NCBI GenBank assembly: GCA_023934045.1
Contig: CP097583.1
Coordinates: forward strand, 62,001 to 126,000
Reading direction: 5' to 3'
Length of the DNA stretch: 64,000 bases
Source: Candidatus Phytoplasma vitis
Lineage (GTDB): Bacteria; Bacillota_I; Bacilli_A; Acholeplasmatales; Acholeplasmataceae
The notes under the pieces are model-generated. The model saw only the letters and a program-made list of their open reading frames with translations. It did no database searches and was not told the origin of the DNA. The translations under genes were made by a program, and so were the position numbers. Position 1 is the first letter of the stretch, and every line of letters starts with the position of its first letter. This document shows, piece by piece, positions 1 to 7,199 of this stretch.

Positions 1-108
1 TGTTATAGTAATATAACCTATTTGGTCATCCTTAATAATATCATTCACTATATCTACTAATAATTCATAAATTAAATTAGCTCTTCTCTTGTTTGTAATA
101 TTGTTCAT
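1..108 (-). CDS. rbfA: Ribosome-binding factor A, N-terminal part only (cut by window edge)
   Basis: A 36-codon open frame on the minus strand starts with ATG at 108 and runs off the left edge. The peptide begins MNNITNKRRA and ends DDQIGYITIT. This fits the RbfA N-terminus: a basic first helix, then a D..(I/L)G.(I/V)T(I/V)T stretch. RbfA binds the 30S subunit and helps late 16S rRNA maturation. It begins 2 bp after the infB stop codon, the usual infB-rbfA order, so the two are probably co-transcribed. The fragment is short, so the call leans on position as well as sequence. Confidence 0.75.
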   Translation of the reverse strand, partial: MNNITNKRRANLIYELLVDIVNDIIKDDQIGYITIT

Positions 109-110
109 TA

Positions 111-1919
111 TTAAATTATCACTTTCTCTATTTTTAATGATTCTATTATATCATCAATTTGAAAATTATTAAAATTATCTAACAAAATACCGCATTCATG
201 TCCTTGATTAGCGCTATTAATATTTTTTTTCAAATGTTTTAAAGAAACAATTTTTCCTTTAAAAATAACTTTATCATTTCTAATTACTTTCGCTATGGAA
301 TTATTAAAAATTGTTCCTTTAATAACATAACAACCTGCGATGTTTCCTATTGAACTGATACTAAATATTTTTTTAATCTCAGCTTGGCCAGTAGCTTTTT
401 CTTCTAAAACAGGATCTAATAGATTTTTTAATTTATTTTCTATATCTTCGATCATTTTATAAAGAATATTATAGTTTTTCATATCTACTTTCAGATTTTT
501 AGCATTCTTTTGTAAATTATTGTTAATAGATGTATTAAAATTAATTAAACAAGAATTAAAGGTTTGTGCCAATACAATATCATTTAAAGTCACCATTCCG
601 ACAGTAGCTTTAATAATATTTACTTTAATTTCTTGAATATTTAATTTTTCTAAAGATTCAACAATAACTTCTAAACTACCTTGAGTATCTGCTTTTAAAA
701 TAATGTTTAAACGTTTATTTTCTTTTTCTTGATTCGATATTAAAATATTATTATAAATATGATTATTAGGCTGAGAATTATTTTGATTTTGTTCTTTTAA
801 AGAACTTTTTTTGTTTTCAATAATTTGCTTCGCTGTTTTTATATCAGAAACAGCCATGAATAAATCACCTGCTTTAGGTACAGAATCTAAACCTGTTATT
901 AACACGGGTTGTGAAGGGTAAATTTCTTTTAAACTATTTTTTAAATCATCTTCGATAGAACGAATTTTACCATAAGTATTATCACCTACTATTATGACAT
1001 CACCTATTTTTAAAATCCCTTGAGAAGTGATTAAAGTAGCCGAAGGACCTTTATTTTTATTTAAACTAGCTTCTAAAACAACTCCCTTAACTATTTTAGT
1101 TAAATCAGTTTGAATATTTTTCATTTCGCTAATTAATAAAATAAGTTTTAATAATTCATCTATTCCTTCTTTTTTTAAAGCTGAAATACCTATATATGCA
1201 GTTTTACCACCCCATTCTTCAGGAGTTAAACCTAAATTAGATAAATCACTCATAATACTTTCTTTTTTATTATTAGTTTTATCTATTTTATTAATAACGA
1301 CAATAATTTCTACTTGAGCTTCTTGAGCATGTTTCACAGATTCAATTGTTTGAGGTTTTACTCCGTCATCAGCAGCAATTACTAAAAGACAAATATCAGT
1401 TACTTTTGCTCCTCGAGAACGCATTTGAGAAAAAGCTTCATGACCTGGACTATCTATGAAAGTTATTTTTTGATTATCATAAACAATTTCATAAGCTCCG
1501 ATATGTTGTGTAATCCCTCCGAACTCTTTATCTACTAAACGAGTTTGTCTAATTACATCTAATAAAGTAGTTTTTCCATGATCAACGTGCCCCATAATAG
1601 TTACAATAGGAACTCTTTTAGTTAAATTAGAGTCTGTTGTTTCTTTTTTAATATCTTTATTTAAAGATTCTTTAGATGGAGATTTAAAAATAACTTCGAT
1701 ATCTAAAATCGTATTTAACATGTTAGCAATTTCTTTAGTTACAAATTGATTAATATTTGTTTTAATCCCTGCTTCTATAAATTTTTTAATTAAAGCAATA
1801 TTAGAAATTTCTAAAATATTAGCTAAATCTTTAATAGTATGTTTAGGATTAAATAAATAACTTTGTACTTTAATTTTTTCTTTAGAAATATTGTCGTTAT
1901 CCTTTTTTTTTTCATTCAT
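111..1919 (-). CDS. infB: Translation initiation factor IF-2
   Basis: GTPase that brings fMet-tRNA to the 30S subunit and promotes subunit joining. The 602-residue protein has a short N-terminus, an IF2_N-like helical segment (about 22-75) and a G domain with GHVDHGKT (110-117), DSPGH (156-160), NKID (210-213) and SAL (246-248). The beta-barrel and C-terminal initiator-tRNA-binding domains follow, ending near residue 602. It lacks the long repetitive N-terminal extension of many bacterial IF-2 proteins, as expected in a reduced genome. It lies downstream of nusA across a 123-bp gap without a gene and directly upstream of rbfA. Confidence 0.97.
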   Translation of the reverse strand: MNEKKKDNDNISKEKIKVQSYLFNPKHTIKDLANILEISNIALIKKFIEAGIKTNINQFVTKEIANMLNTILDIEVIFKSPSKESLNKDIKKETTDSNLTKRVPIVTIMGHVDHGKTTLLDVIRQTRLVDKEFGGITQHIGAYEIVYDNQKITFIDSPGHEAFSQMRSRGAKVTDICLLVIAADDGVKPQTIESVKHAQEAQVEIIVVINKIDKTNNKKESIMSDLSNLGLTPEEWGGKTAYIGISALKKEGIDELLKLILLISEMKNIQTDLTKIVKGVVLEASLNKNKGPSATLITSQGILKIGDVIIVGDNTYGKIRSIEDDLKNSLKEIYPSQPVLITGLDSVPKAGDLFMAVSDIKTAKQIIENKKSSLKEQNQNNSQPNNHIYNNILISNQEKENKRLNIILKADTQGSLEVIVESLEKLNIQEIKVNIIKATVGMVTLNDIVLAQTFNSCLINFNTSINNNLQKNAKNLKVDMKNYNILYKMIEDIENKLKNLLDPVLEEKATGQAEIKKIFSISSIGNIAGCYVIKGTIFNNSIAKVIRNDKVIFKGKIVSLKHLKKNINSANQGHECGILLDNFNNFQIDDIIESLKIEKVII

Positions 1920-2042
1920 GATTTTTTAATCATCTCTCTTTATTATTTCTTTTTTTTAATCTTATAATTTTATCTAATTTTTAAAAGATTATTATTTGTT
2001 AATAAAATTAAAATAAAAATTTTTTTCAAAAATATTTAAAAA

Positions 2043-3101
2043 TTAGATAGTTTTAACAGAAATATTCCATTTAGTAACTATATTAGCTAATTGTACATTA
2101 GTTCCGGATTTTCCGATAGCTAATGAAATTTGATCCTCATTTACTAAAGCAGTGGCTATTTTTTTTTCAAAATCAATAATATTGATTTGATTAATTTGAG
2201 CAGGTTTTAAAGCATTAACAATAAGTTCTTTTGGGTCGTCGCTCCATAAAAATAAATCTATTTTTTCACCTTTTAAACTGTTAATAATATTTCTAATTCT
2301 AACGCTTTTATCTCCGATACAAGAACCTATAGCATCAATTGTAGTATCATGAGATAATAAACCTATTTTAGTTCTTAATGAAGGAAAACGAGCCATTGCA
2401 ACAATTTCTATAATCCCTTCTTGAATTTCAGGAATAAATTCTTTAAAAGTTTCAGCAATAAATTCTACACAAATACGACTTACTAAAATTTTGGGCATTT
2501 TAGTAGTTTTTTGAACTTCAGTAACATAAACTTTAATTATTTCATCTATTTCAAATTCATCATTATTTAGTTTATCTTTATTTAATAATACAGTTTGAAC
2601 TTCTTTTTCTAATTCTAAAATACAAAAATTTTTTTTGATAGAAGTTACTTTAGCATCAATTAATTTATTTTCGTATTTCTTAAAAAAAATATAAATATTT
2701 TCTTTTTTAAATTTAATGATTTCTTCATTAAGTTTGTTTTTAAACTCTTGACTAGCGTAAAAATTAAAATTTTTAGGATCGACTTCGATCCTAATTACTT
2801 CTCCTATTTGGGGATTTTCTTTTAATTTTTTAGCTTCTTCTAAGTTAATACAAGTTATTTTTTTAGTATTAACATTTTCTTCTTTAGTCGTATTTATTTC
2901 TTTTTCTGTAACTAAATATTCTTTGTATAAAAAAAATTCTTCATATTTGTTATCAAAATCTAAATGACAACTTTTAATTTGATAATTTTTTTTACAACCA
3001 GAAATAAGACTTTTTTGAAAAGATTCTAGAATTTGTTGTCTAGTTAATTCATGTTCTTCGGCTAATTGATCGATATGATTTAAAAAATTTTTAGTTTTCA
3101 T
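2043..3101 (-). CDS. nusA: Transcription termination/antitermination factor NusA
   Basis: RNA polymerase-associated factor acting in pausing, termination and rRNA antitermination. The 352-residue protein has an N-terminal NusA domain, an S1-like RNA-binding segment (about 145-205) and two KH domains. The first has IGSCIGDKSVRIR followed by GEKIDLFLWSDD (about 258-290). The second has LAIGKSGTNVQLA near residue 325. It ends just after KH2, as in Gram-positive NusA. A TAAGGA ribosome-binding site lies about 19 bp before the ATG. The usual rimP upstream and ylxR downstream are missing here. Confidence 0.96.
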   Translation of the reverse strand: MKTKNFLNHIDQLAEEHELTRQQILESFQKSLISGCKKNYQIKSCHLDFDNKYEEFFLYKEYLVTEKEINTTKEENVNTKKITCINLEEAKKLKENPQIGEVIRIEVDPKNFNFYASQEFKNKLNEEIIKFKKENIYIFFKKYENKLIDAKVTSIKKNFCILELEKEVQTVLLNKDKLNNDEFEIDEIIKVYVTEVQKTTKMPKILVSRICVEFIAETFKEFIPEIQEGIIEIVAMARFPSLRTKIGLLSHDTTIDAIGSCIGDKSVRIRNIINSLKGEKIDLFLWSDDPKELIVNALKPAQINQINIIDFEKKIATALVNEDQISLAIGKSGTNVQLANIVTKWNISVKTI

Positions 3102-3446
3102 ATAATTTAATTATTATTGTTCCTTAAATATATTTAAAATTTAAATTTTAATTTTAATATACTTTAATTTAAAACTAAAATACAAACATATAAATATTTT
3201 ATCATTTTTTAATATTTTTGTTTTGATAAAAAACAATTAATATAATAAAAAATAAAAATTTTTTTATTTTTTATTATATTAATTAATTTAAAATTAAGAT
3301 TTAAAATTTATTTTTTTGATAATATTTTTTTATTTCATTTGATTCTTTTTTATATAAAGAAAAAACCAAACTGTTTATTTTTTTAAACAATTTGGTTTAA
3401 ATTTTTGTCGTTTTTAATTTTTTTAATAAAGACTTAAAATTCTTTT
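3102..3446. other. AT-rich intergenic region between nusA and the first repeat-protein gene
   Basis: 345 bp without a convincing gene. It holds the nusA leader at its right-hand end as numbered from nusA, with poly-A/T tracts, and the terminator hairpin at 3363-3398 that belongs to the converging-side gene end. No rimP-like reading frame is visible although rimP normally precedes nusA. Confidence 0.6.
3340..3398 (-). terminator. Rho-independent terminator of the long repeat-protein gene
   Basis: A 15-bp stem (3363-3377 with 3384-3398, one mismatch) and a 6-base loop lie about 50 bp past the stop codon at 3447. On the minus strand a T-rich stretch follows. T-rich sequence also follows on the plus strand, so it may work in both directions. 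Confidence 0.75.
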
Positions 3447-5468
3447 TTATTTAGATGTTTGATTTTTTTTGTAAATAAAAATTCCATATGCAGATGCAAT
3501 TGTTAAAATTGTTATTGCTATAATCCAGAACCATTTTCTTGATGATATATTATTTGTATTTTCTGTTTGTGTTGCTTCTGGTTTGTTTTCAGATTTTTCT
3601 TTTGTTTTTGTAGCTTCTAATTCTTTAACTGTTTTGTCTGTTTCTGTTTTTATAGTTTCTGCTTTTGTTTTTGCATCTTCTAATGCTTTTTTTGCATCTT
3701 CTAATTCTTTAACTTTTTTGTCTGTTTCTGCTTTTGCAGTTTCTGCTTTTGTTTTTGCATCTTCTAATTCTTTAACTTTTTTGTCTGCTTCTGCTTTTGC
3801 AGTTTCTAATTCTCTAACTTTTTTTTCTTCTTCTACTTTTTTTTCAGCTTTTGTTTTTGCTTTTGCTTTTATATCTTTTTTTGCATCTTCTAATTCTTTA
3901 ACTTTTTTGTCTGCTTCTGCTTTTGCAGTTTCTGCTTTTGTTTTTGCATCTTCTAATTCTTTAACTCTTTTGTCTGCTTCTGCTTTTGCAGTTTCTGCTT
4001 TTTCTTTTTCAGCTTCTAATTCTTTAACTCTTTTGTCTGCTTCTGCTTTTGCAGTTTCTGCTTTTTCTTTTTCAGCTTCTAATTCTTTAATTTTTTTGTC
4101 TTTTTCTGTTGTTACAGTTTCTAATTTTCTTTGAGCTTCTGCTTTTTCAGCTTCTGCTGCTGCTTTGTCTGCTGCTGCTTTGTCTGCTGCTGCTTTGTCT
4201 GCTGCTGCTTTGTCTGCTGCTGCTTTGTCTGCTGCTGCTTTGTCTGCTGCTGCTTTGTCTGCTGCTGCTTTGTCTGCTGCTGCTTTGTCTGCTGCTGCTT
4301 TGTCTGCTGCCGCTTGTGTATTTGATTGTGAAGGATTTACATTAGATCCTTGTGTATTTGTTTGTTCTGCTGCTGCTTGTGTATTTGATTGTGAAGGATT
4401 TACATTAGATCCTTGTGTATTTGTTTGTTCTGCTGCTGCTTGTGTATTTGATTGTGAAGGATTTACATTAGATCCTTGTGTATTTGTTTGTTCTGCTGCT
4501 GCTTGTGTATTTGATTGTGAAGGATTTACATTAGATCCTTGTGTATTTGTTTGTTCTGCTGCTGCTTGTGTATTTGATTGTGAAGGATTTACATTAGATC
4601 CTTGTGTATTTGTTTGTTCTGCTGCTGCTTGTGTATTTGATTGTGAAGGATTTACATTAGATCCTTGTGTATTTGTTTGTTCTGCTGCTGCTTGTGTATT
4701 TGATTGTGAAGGATTTACATTAGATCCTTGTGTATTTGTTTGTTCTGCTGCTGCTTGTGTATTTGATTGTGAAGGATTTACATTAGATCCTTGTGTATTT
4801 GTTTGTTCTGCTGCTGCTTGTGTATTTGATTGTGAAGGATTTACATTAGATCCTTGTGTATTTGTTTGTTCTGCTGCTGCTTGTGTATTTGATTGTGAAG
4901 GATTTACATTAGATCCTTGTGTATTTGTTTGTTCTGCTGCTGCTTGTGTATTTGATTGTGAAGGATTTACATTAGATCCTTGTGTATTTGTTTGTTCTGC
5001 TGCTGCTTGTGTATTTGATTGTGAAGGATTTACATTAGATCCTTGTGTATTTGTTTGTTCTGCTGCTGCTTGTGTATTTGATTGTGAAGGATTTACATTA
5101 GATCCTTGTGTATTTGTTTGTTCTGCTGCTGCTTGTGTATTTGATTGTGAAGGATTTACATTAGATCCTTGTGTATTTGTTTGTTCTGCTGCTGCTTGTG
5201 TATTTGATTGTGAAGGATTTACATTAGATCCTTGTGTATTTGTTTGTTCTGCTGCTGCTTGTGTATTTGATTGTGAAGGATTTACATTAGATCCTTGTGT
5301 ATTTGTTTGTTCTGCTGCTGCTTGTGTATTTGATTGTGAAGGATTTACATTAGATCCTTGTGGATTTGCTTTAATAAATAAAACGCTTAAAATCGTTAAA
5401 GTAAATAAAATAGATAAAAATAATAAATTTTTTAGATTTATTGTTTTTTTATTTAAAATTCTTGACAT
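3447..5468 (-). CDS. Long repeat-rich membrane-anchored surface protein (paralogue 1)
   Basis: Predicted surface protein of 673 residues with no enzyme motif. Residues 1-34 form a Sec signal or signal-anchor (basic start, hydrophobic core, ...LFIKA). Seventeen copies of a 21-residue unit (QGSNVNPSQSNTQAAAEQTNT) follow from residue 37. Next come ten AAADK pentads, then a Lys/Glu/Ala coiled coil of about 200 residues built from recurring 21-residue (three-heptad) blocks such as VKELEAEKEKAETAKAEADK. A C-terminal membrane helix (KWFWIIAITILTIASAYGIF) ends in a short basic tail. The topology is that of phytoplasma variable/immunodominant membrane proteins: anchored, with the bulk outside the cell. 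Its head and promoter are nearly identical to those of the gene at 5763-6620. Repeat number probably changes by slippage or recombination. Function is inferred only; adhesion to insect-vector surfaces is a reasonable guess. Confidence 0.85.
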   Translation of the reverse strand: MSRILNKKTINLKNLLFLSILFTLTILSVLFIKANPQGSNVNPSQSNTQAAAEQTNTQGSNVNPSQSNTQAAAEQTNTQGSNVNPSQSNTQAAAEQTNTQGSNVNPSQSNTQAAAEQTNTQGSNVNPSQSNTQAAAEQTNTQGSNVNPSQSNTQAAAEQTNTQGSNVNPSQSNTQAAAEQTNTQGSNVNPSQSNTQAAAEQTNTQGSNVNPSQSNTQAAAEQTNTQGSNVNPSQSNTQAAAEQTNTQGSNVNPSQSNTQAAAEQTNTQGSNVNPSQSNTQAAAEQTNTQGSNVNPSQSNTQAAAEQTNTQGSNVNPSQSNTQAAAEQTNTQGSNVNPSQSNTQAAAEQTNTQGSNVNPSQSNTQAAAEQTNTQGSNVNPSQSNTQAAADKAAADKAAADKAAADKAAADKAAADKAAADKAAADKAAADKAAADKAAAEAEKAEAQRKLETVTTEKDKKIKELEAEKEKAETAKAEADKRVKELEAEKEKAETAKAEADKRVKELEDAKTKAETAKAEADKKVKELEDAKKDIKAKAKTKAEKKVEEEKKVRELETAKAEADKKVKELEDAKTKAETAKAETDKKVKELEDAKKALEDAKTKAETIKTETDKTVKELEATKTKEKSENKPEATQTENTNNISSRKWFWIIAITILTIASAYGIFIYKKNQTSK
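4156..4305 (-). repeat. Tandem array of a 15-bp unit (10 copies, AAADK)
   Basis: Ten consecutive 15-bp units (gctgctgctttgtct on the plus strand) encode AAADK pentads on the minus strand, inside the long surface-protein gene. The units look identical except at the junction with the 63-bp array. Such a short perfect array is prone to slipped-strand change, always in frame. Confidence 0.95.
4311..5369 (-). repeat. Tandem array of a 63-bp unit (17 copies)
   Basis: The marker string tgattgtgaa recurs exactly every 63 bp, ending at 4332 in the first copy and 5340 in the last, which gives 17 units. Each codes for 21 residues of the long surface protein. Copies are almost identical at DNA level. 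The last unit has a G instead of T at 5363, which changes Thr to Pro at the repeat border. Confidence 0.97.
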
Positions 5469-5762
5469 TTATATTTAGCCAATACCTTTCCAAATTTAAA
5501 TTCAGTTAAAAAATTTTTTTAACTTTGAAAAATAATAAATTATTTTTTTACTATTTCATACAATAAATTATATTTAAGAAAACAAAAAATACAATTTATA
5601 TGTGTTTTTGAATAATATTTAATGAAAAAAATAAAAAATTTAAATAATAAAAATAATAAATTTAAAAGATTAATTTTAAGTTTTTATTTTAATATATTCT
5701 GTTCTTAAACTAGTTATAAATATTTTAGAATTTAAAAATAAAAAAAGACTTTTAAGTTTTTT
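5469..5762. other. Intergenic region between the two repeat-protein genes (copy 1 of the shared promoter region)
   Basis: No gene. 5469-5739 is identical to 6621-6891 upstream of the second paralogue. It contains a palindrome near 5507-5526 (gttaaaaaa/ttttttaac type), the ribosome-binding site GGAAAGG and a promoter. 5740-5762 is a weak A/T stem that could end transcription of the second gene. Confidence 0.7.
5567..5594 (-). promoter_or_regulatory. Predicted sigma-70-type promoter of the long repeat-protein gene
   Basis: On the minus strand, TTGTAT (5589-5594) is separated by 16 bp from TATAAT (5567-5572), about 100 bp before the start codon at 5468. The leader also holds GGAAAGG about 16 bp before the ATG. 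The same promoter occurs before the second paralogue. Confidence 0.6.
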
Positions 5763-6620
5763 TTATTTAGATGTTTTATTAGATGTTTTATTAGATGTTT
5801 TATGTTTTTTGTAATAAATAAAAACTCCACCTGATATAGATCCAATTGTTAAAATTATTAATATTACCCAGAACCATGTTTTTTCATAAAATGATTTATT
5901 ATTACTTGTTTGTGTTGCTTGTTCTGTTGTCGGTGTTGTTTGTTCTGCTGCTGCTTTGTCTGCTGCTGCTTGTGTATTTGATTGTGAAGGATTTACATTA
6001 GATCCTTGTGTATTTGTTTGTTCTGCTGCTGCTTGTGTATTTGATTGTGAAGGATTTACATTAGATCCTTGTGTATTTGTTTGTTCTGCTGCTGCTTGTG
6101 TATTTGATTGTGAAGGATTTACATTAGATCCTTGTGTATTTGTTTGTTCTGCTGCTGCTTGTGTATTTGATTGTGAAGGATTTACATTAGATCCTTGTGT
6201 ATTTGTTTGTTCTGCTGCTGCTTGTGTATTTGATTGTGAAGGATTTACATTAGATCCTTGTGTATTTGTTTGTTCTGCTGCTGCTTGTGTATTTGATTGT
6301 GAAGGATTTACATTAGATCCTTGTGTATTTGTTTGTTCTGCTGCTGCTTGTGTATTTGATTGTGAAGGATTTACATTAGATCCTTGTGTATTTGTTTGTT
6401 CTGCTGCTGCTTGTGTATTTGATTGTGAAGGATTTACATTAGATCCTTGTGTATTTGTTTGTTCTGCTGCTGCTTGTGTATTTGATTGTGAAGGATTTAC
6501 ATTAGATCCTTGTGTATTTGCTTTAATAAATAAAACGCTTAAAATCGTTAAAGTAAATAAAATAGATAAAAATAATAAATTTTTTAGATTTATTGTTTTT
6601 TTATTTAAAATTCTTGACAT
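5763..6620 (-). CDS. Short repeat-rich membrane-anchored surface protein (paralogue 2)
   Basis: Predicted surface protein of 285 residues. It has the same signal segment as the 673-residue paralogue (residues 1-34, ...LFIKA), then nine copies of the same 21-residue unit and a single AAADKAAAEQ junction. A short Thr/Gln/Ser-rich linker and a C-terminal membrane helix (WFWVILIILTIGSISGG) follow, with a basic tail of three NKTS-type units. It lacks the coiled-coil stalk. Promoter region and first part of the gene match the neighbour with one visible difference across about 920 bp, which points to recent tandem duplication or gene conversion. The two genes are in the same orientation, 294 bp apart. 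Function unknown. Confidence 0.85.
   Translation of the reverse strand: MSRILNKKTINLKNLLFLSILFTLTILSVLFIKANTQGSNVNPSQSNTQAAAEQTNTQGSNVNPSQSNTQAAAEQTNTQGSNVNPSQSNTQAAAEQTNTQGSNVNPSQSNTQAAAEQTNTQGSNVNPSQSNTQAAAEQTNTQGSNVNPSQSNTQAAAEQTNTQGSNVNPSQSNTQAAAEQTNTQGSNVNPSQSNTQAAAEQTNTQGSNVNPSQSNTQAAADKAAAEQTTPTTEQATQTSNNKSFYEKTWFWVILIILTIGSISGGVFIYYKKHKTSNKTSNKTSK
5959..6521 (-). repeat. Tandem array of the 63-bp unit (9 copies)
   Basis: The same 63-bp unit as in the neighbouring gene, with marker positions ending from 5988 to 6492 in exact 63-bp steps, giving nine copies. The units are almost identical to those in the first array, so exchange between the two arrays by homologous recombination is easy. 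Confidence 0.97.
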
Positions 6621-6718
6621 TTATATTTAGCCAATACCTTTCCAAATTTAAATTCAGTTAAAAAATTTTTTTAACTTTGAAAAATAATAAATTATTTTTT
6701 TACTATTTCATACAATAA

Positions 6719-6746
6719 ATTATATTTAAGAAAACAAAAAATACAA
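6719..6746 (-). promoter_or_regulatory. Predicted promoter of the short repeat-protein gene
   Basis: Minus-strand TTGTAT (6741-6746), 16-bp spacer, TATAAT (6719-6724). It is an exact copy of the promoter at 5567-5594, shifted by 1152 bp, so the two surface proteins should be expressed under the same control unless an upstream element differs. Confidence 0.6.
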
Positions 6747-6920
6747 TTTATATGTGTTTTTGAATAATATTTAATGAAAAAAATAAAAAATTTAAATAAT
6801 AAAAATAATAAATTTAAAAGATTAATTTTAAGTTTTTATTTTAATATATTCTGTTCTTAAACTAGTTATAAATATTTTAGAATTTAAAAATTTATTTTTA
6901 TTTGTTATTTGAAGGTTGAA

Positions 6921-6948
6921 TTGTATCATCATTTTTTTATGATATAAT
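6921..6948 (+). promoter_or_regulatory. Predicted promoter facing polC
   Basis: TTGTAT (6921-6926), 16-bp spacer, TATAAT (6943-6948) on the plus strand. The element sequences and spacing match the surface-protein promoters on the other strand. It is 252 bp before the polC start, so a long leader or a second promoter is possible. Confidence 0.45.
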
Positions 6949-7199
6949 AAAAAATATAGTTATTTTCCAAAATTTAATTTAGTAAAATGCATCAATAAAA
7001 ATCATTAATTTAATATAATTGGAATTTTTAAACTCATTATATGAATAAAAAAGTTCAAATTAAGTTAAATTTTGATTTTATAAAACATAATTACATTCAA
7101 TTTTTTTATTTATATTTATACTTATATAAATTTAAATAAATTTAAACAAAATTATTATTTTTTTAAATTTTAAAAATTAATTTCTAAGAGTAAAAATAA

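Larger units (their letters stand above)
6621..7199. other. Divergent intergenic region between the short repeat-protein gene and polC
   Basis: 579 bp without a gene. 6621-6891 is the second copy of the promoter block shared with 5469-5739. The rest is unique AT-rich DNA with a plus-strand promoter (6921-6948) and the polC leader. Confidence 0.65.

Noticed and set aside
3583-4345. Several Ser/Phe- or Leu/Cys-only frames on the plus strand
   Set aside because: Low-complexity shadows of the coiled-coil and AAADK coding region.
4311-5369. CRISPR-like regular repeats
   Set aside because: The units are directly adjacent with no unique spacers, are in a reading frame, and no cas genes are present.
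4165-5478. A 437-residue Cys-rich frame on the plus strand through the repeat array
   Set aside because: It is the complement of the 63-bp and 15-bp repeats, open only because both unit lengths are multiples of three. The minus-strand frame has the signal peptide, the anchor, a promoter and a terminator.
5956-6630. A 224-residue Cys-rich frame opposite the short repeat protein
   Set aside because: Same repeat shadow as in the first array.
6621-7199. Replication origin at the strand switch
   Set aside because: No dnaA gene, no cluster of DnaA boxes recognised; the switch is explained by divergent polC and surface-protein genes.
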